Numbered from the stretch's first letter, positions 18,734-27,685 are shown. The stretch is 64,000 nucleotides of DNA from Croceimicrobium hydrocarbonivorans (GCF_014524565.1 NZ_CP060139.1:937501-1001500); one strand, 5' to 3'. Made by a program: numbers and translations. Notes: generated by a model from the letters alone, not told the origin.

Positions 18734-20143
18734 ATGATTTACTCCTTAATGGTTGTGGTCTTTGTGCTGGGTTACCTAGCCATTGCCCTGGAACACAACA
18801 TTAAAATCGATAAAGCGGCCTCGGCCTTAATGACCGGAACCATCTGTTGGGCTCTGTACGTTATTGGTGCCGAAGGAATCATAGATTTCCATTCTGTTCC
18901 GCATTGGATTTCGGATATGTTCGCTGAAGAAAAGAACATTACCGATCAGCATGAAATCGTGACCCACTATGTAACGGAATTCCAAATCCTGGAACACCTG
19001 GGGGAAATCGCTTCGATTTTATTCTTCCTGATGGGTGCCATGACCATTGTGGAGTTGGTGGATGCACATGAAGGTTTTTCGGTAATTACCGATCGTATTA
19101 AAACCACCAGTCGCCGCAGCCTCCTTTGGATCATCTGTATATTAACCTTCTTCTTCTCTGCTGCTTTGGATAACCTTACTACCTCGATTGTAATGGTATC
19201 CTTGCTACGGAAGTTGATTGACGACAAGAAGGACCGTTGGCTATTTGCCGGTATGGTAGTGATTGCCGCTAATGCCGGTGGGGCCTGGTCTCCAATTGGT
19301 GATGTAACGACCACCATGCTGTGGATTGGCGGTCAGATTAGCGCCGGGGCTGTAATCATTAAATTAATTCTTCCCAGTTTAATTGCCCTGATTGTTCCTT
19401 TAATCGTACTAACGCCTCGCATGAAAGGCAATGTAACGCGCCCTCGCAAAGCCGAAGGCAAGGAGCATTTTGTAAACCCTACTACCGAACGCGAGCGCAA
19501 TATTGTATTTGGCGTAGGTGTAGGTGGTTTGCTTTTCGTTCCCCTGTTTAAGACCTATACTCACCTCCCTCCTTTTATGGGAATGATGTTGAGTTTAAGT
19601 GTGCTGTGGATGATCACTGAAATTATGCACCGTTCTAAAAACCGTGAGACCAAATCCAAGCTATCAGTGATTGGAGTTTTACGTAAGATTGATACCGCCA
19701 GTGTATTATTCTTCCTGGGAATTTTATTGGCAGTAGCCAGCTTACAATCCGCCGGACAATTAGGCGCCTTAGCTAATACCCTCGATAATAATATTGGCAC
19801 CGGCACCGAAACGGGAGTGTATTCCGTGGGGGTTATTATTGGTCTCTTATCTGCCATTGTAGATAATGTGCCTTTGGTAGCCGCTTCTATGGGTATGTAT
19901 GATATTGATCCAACTATGGGCGGTTTATTCGCTTCGGATGGATTGTTCTGGGAATTCCTGGCTTATTGCGCTGGTACCGGAGGTTCGGCCTTGATCATTG
20001 GTTCTGCTGCTGGTGTAGCGGTAATGGGCTTGGAGAGTATCTCATTTGGTTGGTACCTGAAAAAGATTTCCATTTTGGCGATCATTGGCTATTTCGCAGG
20101 TGCCGCCACTTACATTATTCAAGAATCGATCTTCCACCTTTAG
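18734..20143 (+). CDS. nhaD: NhaD-type sodium:proton antiporter
   Basis: A 469-residue inner-membrane antiporter with about a dozen hydrophobic segments. ALDNLTTSIVMVSLLRK and the Asp-rich IVDNVPLVAASMGMYD are signature segments of the ArsB/NhaD superfamily, and ANAGGAWSPIGDVTTTMLWI carries conserved ion-path residues. It exports Na+/Li+ in exchange for protons, fitting a marine organism. Ends before a strong terminator. Confidence 0.9.
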   Translation: MIYSLMVVVFVLGYLAIALEHNIKIDKAASALMTGTICWALYVIGAEGIIDFHSVPHWISDMFAEEKNITDQHEIVTHYVTEFQILEHLGEIASILFFLMGAMTIVELVDAHEGFSVITDRIKTTSRRSLLWIICILTFFFSAALDNLTTSIVMVSLLRKLIDDKKDRWLFAGMVVIAANAGGAWSPIGDVTTTMLWIGGQISAGAVIIKLILPSLIALIVPLIVLTPRMKGNVTRPRKAEGKEHFVNPTTERERNIVFGVGVGGLLFVPLFKTYTHLPPFMGMMLSLSVLWMITEIMHRSKNRETKSKLSVIGVLRKIDTASVLFFLGILLAVASLQSAGQLGALANTLDNNIGTGTETGVYSVGVIIGLLSAIVDNVPLVAASMGMYDIDPTMGGLFASDGLFWEFLAYCAGTGGSALIIGSAAGVAVMGLESISFGWYLKKISILAIIGYFAGAATYIIQESIFHL

Positions 20144-20164
20144 GGAAGATTTGAGACTAATACC

Positions 20165-20205
20165 AATCCTACTGAAGGCTAAAATCCCTCAGCAGGATTT
20201 TTTTT
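20165..20205 (+). terminator. Terminator after nhaD
   Basis: The arms AATCCTACTGA and TCAGCAGGATT pair with one A/C mismatch and are followed by a run of T. Confidence 0.8.
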
Positions 20206-20296
20206 GCTCTTAACCTCCCCTTGTTAATTTCTATTTGGATAAGCATACGAGGCGCTGGCAAGCTCCCGTTATATTTACGATCTATAAGAATATTCC

Positions 20297-20995
20297 ATGA
20301 AATTAAGCTTTCTGCAAATGAGCATGGCCGAAGGAGACAGCCTGGCCACCGAACCCGTAGAGAAAACTTTAAGCATTTGGGAGCTGGTAAGCAGCGGTGG
20401 TCCTGGCGGAATCGCCATTATGTCGGTGCTGTTTATCCTCTCCGTAATTGCGGTTTACATATTTGTTGAGCGCTGGGGCGCGATTAAGCGAGCCAACCAA
20501 ATGGAGGGCAACTTCATGGAAGGTATTCGCAGCAATGTATTGGCCGGTAATTTAGATGCCGCCCGTAACCTTTGCTCCAGCGAAGACACCCCTGCGGCCC
20601 GCATGATTTCCAAAGGAATTTCGCGCATTGGCAAACCCCTAAAGGATATTAATGCCGCCATCGAAAACACTGGTAAACTCGAAGTATCTTCCTTAGAAAC
20701 CAATCTCCCTACCCTGGCTACCATTTCGGGAGCCGCCCCAATGATTGGATTCTTGGGTACGGTAATCGGGATGATTTTAGCCTTCCACGAAATGGCTGCA
20801 GCCGGTGGACAGATTAATATTGAGATGTTGGCCGAAGGAATTTACACCGCCATGAGTACTACCGTAGCCGGTTTGGCCGTTGGTATTTTAGCTTACCTGG
20901 GTTATAACATTCTGGTAAGCCGTGTAAATAAGACCATTTACAATATGGAATTACGGGCCACCGAATTCCTCGACCTATTGAACGAACCTGCCTAA
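20297..20995 (+). CDS. exbB: ExbB/TolQ/MotA family proton-channel protein
   Basis: A 232-residue inner-membrane protein with one N-terminal membrane helix (about 37-57) and two near the C-terminus around the proton channel, including ISGAAPMIGFLGTVIGMI and STTVAGLAVGILAYLG. It powers TonB-dependent outer-membrane transport. It begins a compact exbB-exbD-tonB-folC operon; exbD starts 1 bp after its stop. Confidence 0.9.
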   Translation: MKLSFLQMSMAEGDSLATEPVEKTLSIWELVSSGGPGGIAIMSVLFILSVIAVYIFVERWGAIKRANQMEGNFMEGIRSNVLAGNLDAARNLCSSEDTPAARMISKGISRIGKPLKDINAAIENTGKLEVSSLETNLPTLATISGAAPMIGFLGTVIGMILAFHEMAAAGGQINIEMLAEGIYTAMSTTVAGLAVGILAYLGYNILVSRVNKTIYNMELRATEFLDLLNEPA

Positions 20996-20996
20996 T

Positions 20997-21389
20997 ATGG
21001 ACTTACAACGCAGATCGAAAGTAAGCGCCGAATTCAACATGAGCAGTATGACGGATATCGTCTTCCTGCTCCTGATCTTCTTTATGCTGGCTTCAACCCT
21101 GGTTACCACCAGTGCCCTGGATTTGGTCTTACCTAAAAGCGAAGCCCAAACCGTGAAGCGTAAAGATGTATCGGTAAACATTGACCCCAATAAACAAATT
21201 TCGGTGGGTAGTGTAATTGTATCATTGTCAGAATTAGAGCGTGAAGTATTAAAGCAGGTAGCCGGAAAAGAAGAGGCGGTAGTAATACTACGTGCCGATA
21301 AAAGCGTACCTTATGAAATGGTGGTAAAGGTGATGGACATTGCCTATCGCAACCGCCTTAAAATGATTGCCGCAACCGATCCCAGCTAG
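20997..21389 (+). CDS. exbD: ExbD/TolR family biopolymer transport protein
   Basis: A 130-residue single-pass protein. The membrane helix has the essential Asp (SSMTDIVFLLLIFFMLAS, Asp near residue 19) and is followed by a periplasmic domain. It partners ExbB and is adjacent on both sides within the operon. Confidence 0.92.
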   Translation: MDLQRRSKVSAEFNMSSMTDIVFLLLIFFMLASTLVTTSALDLVLPKSEAQTVKRKDVSVNIDPNKQISVGSVIVSLSELEREVLKQVAGKEEAVVILRADKSVPYEMVVKVMDIAYRNRLKMIAATDPS

Positions 21390-22211
21390 ATGGATATCGA
21401 GGAAGAAAAAAATAATCGCCGTAGGGCCTTAATCAGCACCCTGGTTATCCATGGAGCGCTGTTTATCCTGTTCCTCTTTGTGGGGCTCACCTATTATGAT
21501 CCCAAGCCGGAGGATGGCATCCTTATTAATTTCGGGAATAGTGAAACCGGTCAGGGTGAAGTGTATGAAGCCCCCAGCAGTGGCTCTCCTCAAAACCAAG
21601 CCAGCACCCCGGTCGAAACTCAGCAAGTAATGACCCAGGATGTGGAAGATGCCCCCAGCATCGACCAAAGCAGCAATACCAGCACTCCGGTGGAGCCTGA
21701 TCCTGAACCTCAGGAAACCACCAATAATCCTAACGAAACCGATAATCAGCAGGTTCCGGATGAACCGGATCTCAAACCTTCGGAAAGCTTACAGAACCTA
21801 ATAAATAATGCCTCCAATTCCCAAAGTGGCGGTCAAGGTATTACCGAAGGCAGTGGCGATCAAGGTCGGGAAGATGGTGATCCCAATTCGAATAATTATA
21901 CCGGAAACGGCGGTGGCGGAAATGGCGATGGCAATTACCTTTTGGGCAATCGTAAAGCCCTGGCCAAACCCAAACCCGAACCCTGCGAAGCTTCGGGACG
22001 GGTAGTCGTAAAAATCTATGTAGATCCTAAGGGTAATGTGGTGCGTGCGGTAGCCGGTGAGAAAGTTCCCGGTGGAGCAGCCACCACTACCACCAGCTCT
22101 TGTTTATTTGAGCGTGCCCGTAAAGCAGCTATGCAAACCACCTTTGAAGCCGATCGCGATGCACCGGTACAGCAAAGTGGTTATATCATTTACAATTTCA
22201 CCAAGAATTGA
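21390..22211 (+). CDS. TonB-like energy transducer
   Basis: A 273-residue protein with an N-terminal cytoplasmic stretch, one membrane helix (about 14-32), a long Pro/Gln/Asn/Gly-rich periplasmic linker, and a TonB-like C-terminal domain (GRVVVKIYVDPKGNVVRAVA). It starts immediately after exbD and its stop overlaps the folC start, so translation is coupled. Confidence 0.85.
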   Translation: MDIEEEKNNRRRALISTLVIHGALFILFLFVGLTYYDPKPEDGILINFGNSETGQGEVYEAPSSGSPQNQASTPVETQQVMTQDVEDAPSIDQSSNTSTPVEPDPEPQETTNNPNETDNQQVPDEPDLKPSESLQNLINNASNSQSGGQGITEGSGDQGREDGDPNSNNYTGNGGGGNGDGNYLLGNRKALAKPKPEPCEASGRVVVKIYVDPKGNVVRAVAGEKVPGGAATTTTSSCLFERARKAAMQTTFEADRDAPVQQSGYIIYNFTKN

Positions 22212-23446
22212 GTTCCTATAGCGAAACACTGGACTGGCTCTTTCAGCAATTGCCCATGTACCAGCGCATTGGTCAGGCGGCCTATAAAGCCGACCTAAGC
22301 AATACCCTAACCTTAATGGAGATATTGGAGCAACCGCAGCAAAGCTTTAAAAGTGTGCATGTGGCCGGCACCAATGGTAAGGGCTCCAGTTCGCATATGC
22401 TGGCGGCCATCTTTCAAGAGGCAGGCTATAAAACCGGCTTGTACACCTCCCCCCATTTAGTTGATTTCCGGGAGCGCATCCGCATTAATGGCCAAATGAT
22501 TTCGGAAGCTGCCGTAGTTGATTTTGTGGAGCAATACCGTGATCAGTTCAGTTCATTGGGTCTCTCCTTTTTTGAGATGAGCGTGGGCCTGGCATTCGAT
22601 TATTTCCGTAAGGAAGAAGTGGATATAGCCATTGTAGAAGTTGGCATGGGCGGCCGCTTTGATAGCACCAATGTACTGCTACCCGAATTGAGTTTAATTA
22701 CCCATATCGGCTTAGATCACACCCAATTTTTAGGCGATACCTTAGGCGCTATTGCGGGCGAAAAAGCAGGCATCATCAAGCCCGGTGTTCCGGTTGTGAT
22801 AAGTGAAAGGCAGCCCGAATGCGATCCGGTATTTAAGAAGAAGGCCGCTGAAATGGAAGCGCCTTTGTTCTTTGCCATAGATCAGGTCCGACCTTCCCGC
22901 TTGTATATGGAGCTCGACCTGAAAGGTGCCTATCAGGAAAACAATTTACGCGGAGTTTTAGCGGCGGTAGATCAATTGCAAGCCAAGGGATGGAATATCC
23001 AGGCTTCGGTAGAAAGTGCCTTGAGCCAGGTTTGCGCCCTTACGGGATTACGTGGCCGTTGGGAGATCTTGAGTCGCAAGCCCCTTACCATTTGCGATAC
23101 CGGACATAATTTCACCGGCATCCAAGCCTTGATGGAGCAAATCAAAGGCCTTAGCTATCGCCAATTGCATATCGTTTGGGGCATGGTTGGCGATAAGCAG
23201 ATTAAAGACATTTTGCGGATCTTACCCCAAAGCGCTTTTTATTATTTCACCAAGGCGGAAATCCCCCGTGCCCTTGATGCGGAAACTCTTAAACGCGAAG
23301 CCCTCAAATTTGGCTTGGCGGGTAAGGCTTATGCCGATGTGCCCAGCGCGGTAAAGGCCGCTCAGGCGCATACCTTAAGCGATGATCTCATCTTTATTGG
23401 GGGCAGCACCTTTGTGGTGGCGGATTATTTGACCCATTTAGCATAG
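22208..23446 (+). CDS. folC: Folylpolyglutamate / dihydrofolate synthase
   Basis: A 412-residue Mur-ligase-like enzyme adding glutamate to folates. The P-loop AGTNGKGSSSHML is near residues 53-65, with EVGMGGRFDSTN (about 142-153) and LRGRWEIL near 283. The start codon is TTG, overlapping the end of the tonB-like gene by 4 bp; the sequence MYQRIG near residue 17 is typical of Bacteroidota FolC N-termini and supports this start. Confidence 0.9.
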   Translation: MSSYSETLDWLFQQLPMYQRIGQAAYKADLSNTLTLMEILEQPQQSFKSVHVAGTNGKGSSSHMLAAIFQEAGYKTGLYTSPHLVDFRERIRINGQMISEAAVVDFVEQYRDQFSSLGLSFFEMSVGLAFDYFRKEEVDIAIVEVGMGGRFDSTNVLLPELSLITHIGLDHTQFLGDTLGAIAGEKAGIIKPGVPVVISERQPECDPVFKKKAAEMEAPLFFAIDQVRPSRLYMELDLKGAYQENNLRGVLAAVDQLQAKGWNIQASVESALSQVCALTGLRGRWEILSRKPLTICDTGHNFTGIQALMEQIKGLSYRQLHIVWGMVGDKQIKDILRILPQSAFYYFTKAEIPRALDAETLKREALKFGLAGKAYADVPSAVKAAQAHTLSDDLIFIGGSTFVVADYLTHLA

Positions 23447-23679
23447 AGTAGAGGATCGCCGGCTTAGTCTTTTTTTTTATTCCTCTACAGAATTTCGACA
23501 GTTAATCCCAGAACTAGCTAAAAGGCGGAAGTCCCTTAATTCAAAACTCCTGAGCCCCAACCAAGGGCCAGCCCTTATTCTTTAAGCGAATATGCAGCGA
23601 GAAGCCACTCAATCAGCGGCTTTAGAGCACACAATAGAGCCACTCGAAGCAAGGTTATTAAAAGATAAAAACCTTGATT

Positions 23680-24078
23680 ATGAGTGTAGAATATCATGTA
23701 GTGCCCAAGCGTTCGCCGCGGGCTATAGAGGCGCCAGCTAAATGGTATCCGATTTTAAAGCGCACCGACACCCTTAGCACCGATGAACTCAGCCGAAATA
23801 TAAGTGCTCGCTGCAGCTTGCACCAAGCCGATGTACAGGCCGCATTAATTGCCCTGAGCCATGAGATTCGCCGGGCTAGCGCAGAGGGCAAGGCCATTTG
23901 TCTTGATCATTTGGGTACCTTCTCCTTAGGTATAAATGGAGAAGGCTTAAGCGATGCCAGCAAAGTGCGGCCCTGGCATATTAAAAAGGTCTATTTGCGC
24001 TTTCATCCCGATAAACGCATTAAGTCCTGGTTAAAGGAGCTTCGTTTTAAACGTGCGGCCAAATCAAGGACAGGTTAA
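23680..24078 (+). CDS. HU-like DNA-binding protein (HU-HIG type)
   Basis: A 132-residue protein whose core (ISARCSLHQADVQAALIAL, then LDHLGTFSL and VRPWHIKKVYLRFHP) matches the HU/IHF-like HU-HIG domain of Bacteroidota. It ends in a basic tail. ATG at 23680 is preferred to an in-frame TTG 6 bases upstream. It probably binds DNA as a dimer. It is the last core gene before the cassette array and has no integrase features. Confidence 0.8.
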   Translation: MSVEYHVVPKRSPRAIEAPAKWYPILKRTDTLSTDELSRNISARCSLHQADVQAALIALSHEIRRASAEGKAICLDHLGTFSLGINGEGLSDASKVRPWHIKKVYLRFHPDKRIKSWLKELRFKRAAKSRTG

Positions 24079-24155
24079 GGCAACAGTTCCCACCATTGCA
24101 GGATGCTCTCACTAAAAGCTCTGCAACTTTTATCCAAAAGCTCAAGAGCATTGTA

Positions 24156-24196
24156 AAAAACCTCAAGTACTTTTAGTAAAAGCACTTGAGGTTTTT
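24156..24196 (+). terminator. Terminator after the HU-like gene
   Basis: CCTCAAGT and ACTTGAGG arms, extended by CTTTTAGTAAAAG, are followed by five T. It insulates the array from upstream transcription. Confidence 0.8.
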
Positions 24197-24421
24197 CCAT
24201 TAAGTTCCATTGGCTTGATTAAAAGCTTCCTATTGATCGAAGCCCTTCTACCGCTAATTGGATTAAACATCGTCGTCTGGCCTAGTAAAAGCCTCCTAAA
24301 GAATTAGCTTGACTACCCTAAAGTAATTTCCAAACGAAAGGTTATAATCTTTGGATTTACTCACACCTGTTTCAACAGAATTAAACTAGCCATCTTTTAG
24401 ATTCTAACTCAGACTTACCCT

Positions 24422-24536
24422 ATGTTAAAGAAATATCTGGCCCTAATAGCAATTGCCCCACCGAGACCTACAATTTGTAAGCACCAAGGCCTTGCTGGGT
24501 ATTAAAAGCCCTTTTGATGAATTGGACCTCGACTAA
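24422..24536 (+). pseudogene. Collapsed secreted-protein gene remnant
   Basis: An ATG at 24422 opens a signal-peptide-like MLKKYLALIAIA that soon runs out. In a neighbouring frame a plausible C-terminus (RDLQFVSTKALLGIKSPFDE, then LDLD and stop at 24534-24536) overlaps it. This suggests a gene with its middle deleted. The rest of 24079-24570 (about 490 bp) shows only the terminator and nothing else I can name. Confidence 0.3.
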
Positions 24537-24570
24537 ATGTTTAATTTAGGGTTTTAAGCTTAATTTACAT

Positions 24571-24647
24571 CTACAACCTACAGTAGGGATATATCTCGCT
24601 CGGTGTAGTATATACACAACATTACTAGAGATATAAACAAGTTAGCG
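24571..24647 (+). other. Left-end attC-like or attI-like site
   Basis: CTACAAC (24571-24577) and GTTAGCG (24641-24647) bracket an inverted repeat TATATCTC/GAGATATA. It has attC geometry, but no cassette head (GTTGTAG) matching its R'' is found upstream. It is the leftmost core site, so it may be the place where new cassettes enter, or the tail of a truncated cassette. Confidence 0.45.
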
Positions 24648-25016
24648 CGCAGCGCCCACAGCACCGCAAACCTTGCGTGCTCATTTCACCGTTGTCTTGG
24701 TGGAAAACAAATCAGCGTCGTTAAAAGAATAAAATCTGGAAGCTGAGGGTTTGCGGAGAACCTTCTGGTTAAAAAATGGGCGGAGCCTAGTCCTTACCTT
24801 AAAGCAAGACTTTGAGCGCTCAATAATATCAGGACTTTAGGTGATTTCCTGGTTTTATAATAAAAATAGGTGTGGAAAGATTAAGCCGCTCGCTAACAAC
24901 ACCTATACCTTATAAGGCTACTTTCATTCCCGGTAGAAATTACGATATTTAACTGATCTATAAATCCAAAGGCATACCTAACGGCTTCACTAGTCCTTAC
25001 AAGGTATAGGCCGAAC
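24641..25016 (+). repeat. Small-ORF cassette C1 (copy 1, disrupted reading frame)
   Basis: A 376-bp cassette identical to 31654-32029 except one base (A at 24989, G at 32002), and related to 29740-30104. Compared with the latter, its small frame has a stop (TAA at 24730-24732) and a one-base deletion just after, but the downstream part (about 24751-24815, FAENLLVKKWAEPSPYLKAR) keeps the amino-acid sequence. Hairpins AGCAC-GCAA/TTGC-GTGCT and CAGGA/TCCTG could also act at RNA level. Confidence 0.85.
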
Positions 25017-25023
25017 GTTAGGG
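24891..25023 (+). other. attC site of C1 (class E)
   Basis: R'' CGCTAAC is the complement of the cassette head GTTAGCG; R' is GTTAGGG. The arms CCTATACCTT and AAGGTATAGG pair. Same class as the sites at 29980 and 31904. Confidence 0.88.
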
Positions 25024-25027
25024 TGCA

Positions 25028-25057
25028 ATGTCAACAAAACGAAAACGAAACGAATGA
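25028..25057 (+). CDS. Nine-codon basic leader peptide overlapping the next gene
   Basis: ATG at 25028 encodes MSTKRKRNE and stops with TGA overlapping the ATG of the next gene (ATGA at 25054-25057). It lies just inside the cassette head. It could couple translation of the downstream gene, or be chance. Confidence 0.3.
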   Translation: MSTKRKRNE

Positions 25058-25920
25058 TATTCAATATTTACTACATAAATTTTCCTAAAGTATATGAGAT
25101 TAAAATGATGTTAGGGAATATCATTTTACTTAATAAAGAATTAGAAAAGAACAAAAACATAGAAGGAGGAGCTGAACTTGGGGCAAAAATTGACATTGGT
25201 AATAAATTCTTCAAATTATTTAATATAGAAGGAGACGGTAAAGGTAGAATTTCTGGAAGTTCAGCTCAAAAAGTACTTGAAACATTTGAGGTTAAAACCA
25301 CAAAATCAGTTATTCTAAATGATGTTTTAGAAAATTCTAAACCTATTAAATCATTTGACAAAGTTGTTGAAGGTGAACTTATCAGAATTGATAATGTCTC
25401 TCTAACTTTAGAAAATGAACCTGAATTAAGAGTTGTAAAATTATTTACCAGTGATGCTTTTAAAGGCATGACCGTTCCAGGGGCCAAAGGTTTCGATATG
25501 AACAATCTTTTCAATTCAATGTTTAAAGATTATGCATATAAGTTAAAAGGTACAATTTCAGATTTAGAGCAAAATATCCTTATCAAAATACCGATGACAT
25601 TTGAAAATGAATTTGAAAGCTCATATAGTGTAGATGATTTATTTATTGGAAAGGTATCATTAGTCGGTCTTTACAAAGGAAAAATCAAACTTGGAGAATT
25701 AAAAAACTCTTTAGAATTTTTTCAAGAAATAGGTAATATCCAAAATATGGTAAGTCCTCAAAGCGAAGATGACGAAATTCAGAACAGTCAATATGAGGAT
25801 ATAAAAAACACTAACACCTATAACCCATTTTTGAGTAGTTTACAAGATGATAAGGAATATCATTACATTGATATATTATCAATCATTCAAATTATAAATA
25901 CACCGAAAAAGAATGATTAG
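25054..25920 (+). CDS. Partner protein of the AAA+ ATPase, unknown family
   Basis: A 288-residue soluble protein, first gene of the two-gene cassette C2. The segment GGAELGAKIDIGNKFFKLFN (about 40-59), followed by a Ser-rich turn and VLNDVLE, is loosely reminiscent of DUF6414-type proteins found in defence neighbourhoods; I am not sure of this. Its end overlaps the next gene by 8 bp, so the two are translationally coupled and probably act together. No catalytic motif is seen. Confidence 0.75.
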   Translation: MIFNIYYINFPKVYEIKMMLGNIILLNKELEKNKNIEGGAELGAKIDIGNKFFKLFNIEGDGKGRISGSSAQKVLETFEVKTTKSVILNDVLENSKPIKSFDKVVEGELIRIDNVSLTLENEPELRVVKLFTSDAFKGMTVPGAKGFDMNNLFNSMFKDYAYKLKGTISDLEQNILIKIPMTFENEFESSYSVDDLFIGKVSLVGLYKGKIKLGELKNSLEFFQEIGNIQNMVSPQSEDDEIQNSQYEDIKNTNTYNPFLSSLQDDKEYHYIDILSIIQIINTPKKND

Positions 25921-27076
25921 TAAGGAGGAGCTTTATCTATATAATCTTTCAAAGTACAAGGAACTTAAGTCGTATTATTCAGAGCAAGAGAAGGAGATTT
26001 TAAGTATAACAGAATTCATTCAGAATGAATCGTTAATTACTGAATCAATAGGCTACGAATATGTAGTCGATATAACTGCTATGACTAACATTAATCAGTA
26101 TAACACTGAAAGGTTAATTAACCTTTTTGATGACTCTTTCACTTTTATCGCAAACATAAAACATAAAAGCTTTTTTGAGGAAGAATTAAGATTTTGTTTT
26201 GACAAGTTTGTAGTTTTCGATGACTATATTGAGGATGAAGATGACTTAGAAGATAGAAAAAAACATTCTACCAAAAAGCATAAAAAAATAATTGACCTTG
26301 ACCAAGACCAATTGCAACTGTTCCTTGAAAAAATTAACCAATCTCTTTACGGACATCAAAAGTTTAAAGATGACTTCAAAAAACAAGTAGAAAATTTTAG
26401 AGTATTTAATAAACTTGGAGAACATCTAATATTATCACTTTTCCTTATGGGAGATTCTGGTGTTGGCAAAACCGAAGTAGCGAGAGCAATCCACAAAGCA
26501 CTTGGAGGCGAAAACAAAATGGCTAAAGTTAATTTTGGTAATTACAGTAGTGATAATTCGCTAAACTCATTAATCGGAAGTCCACGAGGTTATATAGGTA
26601 GTGAAGACGGAGAAATTTTTATAAGAGTTGCGGAATCTGATACAGGAATAATATTAATCGATGAATTCGAAAAATCGAACTCAACGCTTTTCAATTACTT
26701 TCTTGATGTATTAGAAAATGGCAAAATGATTAGTTCTTTAGCTCACGAAATCGACCTAAATGGTTTCATAATGATTTTCACTTCTAATGTATCTAAAGAA
26801 AATTTTAAAAAGGTCATCTCACCCGAATTAAGGTCAAGATTTGATTACAAAGGGTATTTCTCTATTCTTAAATCAGAGGATAAAAGTAAATATGTTGAAT
26901 TTAGATTAAATAGTATTATTCGAAAATTCAATAAAAATGTAGCTAATATTTTGGATGACAACTTCAAATACGAAGTTTTCAAACAAATCAATGTGACTAA
27001 ATTCAAGAATATGAGAGATTTGAATAAGAGTATTAAACAAATATTCGTTAGAGAACTGAAAACTAAATTAATATAA
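25913..27076 (+). CDS. Clp-type AAA+ ATPase (solo HSP100 NBD2-like)
   Basis: A 387-residue ATPase. After a 170-residue N-terminal region with an acidic patch (about 104-113) comes one AAA+ module: Walker A GDSGVGKT (180-187), pore-loop-like GYIG (226-229), Walker B IILIDE (246-251), sensor-1 Asn292 and arginine finger in SPELRSRFD (303-311). The order matches the second domain of ClpB/ClpX-like unfoldases, but no peptidase-docking or zinc domain is seen. Together with the coupled upstream gene it may form a remodelling or antiphage pair. Confidence 0.85.
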   Translation: MISKEELYLYNLSKYKELKSYYSEQEKEILSITEFIQNESLITESIGYEYVVDITAMTNINQYNTERLINLFDDSFTFIANIKHKSFFEEELRFCFDKFVVFDDYIEDEDDLEDRKKHSTKKHKKIIDLDQDQLQLFLEKINQSLYGHQKFKDDFKKQVENFRVFNKLGEHLILSLFLMGDSGVGKTEVARAIHKALGGENKMAKVNFGNYSSDNSLNSLIGSPRGYIGSEDGEIFIRVAESDTGIILIDEFEKSNSTLFNYFLDVLENGKMISSLAHEIDLNGFIMIFTSNVSKENFKKVISPELRSRFDYKGYFSILKSEDKSKYVEFRLNSIIRKFNKNVANILDDNFKYEVFKQINVTKFKNMRDLNKSIKQIFVRELKTKLI

Positions 27077-27084
27077 AACACTGC

Positions 27085-27215
27085 ACACAACAATGGCTAT
27101 AAGTAATTGCTTGTTCTCGCCTACTTCTGAAAATCCTCGCGGATTTTCAGTTTGGTGTGTACTTGCTAAGTTAAGTGCTAAACCACGCAACTACTCATAG
27201 CCGAGACCGTTAGCC
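27085..27215 (+). other. attC site of C2
   Basis: R'' ACACAAC and R' GTTAGCC; arms GGCTATAAGTA and TACTCATAGCC. It holds a perfect nested hairpin, CTGAAAATCC-TCGC-GGATTTTCAG (27127-27150). Confidence 0.82.
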
Positions 27216-27226
27216 ACCATAGCAAA

Positions 27227-27685
27227 ATGAAAAAGATAATCTCCATAATAATTCTGTTAATATCAGCTTTTGCAATAAAGGCTCAAACTGACACTGTTGA
27301 AATAATATTTAATGGATTTTATGATGTTGGTGAAGGAACAAATGGTAACAAATACTATTCAATTCTTTTTGACTCAGTATATTATGAAAATGAAAACCTA
27401 CAGTTCATAAGGATTCTGTCATTAGGCAACAGGCTGGAGGTAGCAGAATCTCTTGTTCAGGGTAGAACTTACAAAGTAGCAATACAACGCAAACTACAAT
27501 ACAGTTGTGGTTGCTCGGACAACCTGATTAATATACGCTCAAACCGTGCAATGACAGACGAAGGGACTTTATTTGGCTCCAATTTTCTTGAAGAACAAAA
27601 AATAATTGCAAAGGAAAGTACTTGTGAATACAAGGCAATTGAAGATTACTACATACTTGAAATAAAAAATAAAAACGGTGGCTAA
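27227..27685 (+). CDS. Secreted hypothetical protein (C3)
   Basis: A 152-residue protein with a Sec signal peptide (MKKIISIIILLISAFAIKAQ) and a small beta-rich domain with a Cys pair (YSCGCSDN, about 91-98). Exported to the periplasm or beyond; family unknown. It resembles cassette C24 in size and style but I cannot show homology. The stop codon TAA lies within the R'' box of its attC. Starts 18 bp after the core site. Confidence 0.8.
   Translation: MKKIISIIILLISAFAIKAQTDTVEIIFNGFYDVGEGTNGNKYYSILFDSVYYENENLQFIRILSLGNRLEVAESLVQGRTYKVAIQRKLQYSCGCSDNLINIRSNRAMTDEGTLFGSNFLEEQKIIAKESTCEYKAIEDYYILEIKNKNGG

Noticed and set aside
23680-24078. HU-like gene as a possible integron integrase or recombination directionality factor
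   Set aside because: It has the HU-HIG fold pattern and no tyrosine-recombinase motifs; its terminator separates it from the array.
24641-25016. C1 as a promoter-only cassette
   Set aside because: No TTTG-N19-TANNTTTG pair could be placed with confidence in any of the three copies, and a coding signature was found instead. A weak promoter is not excluded.
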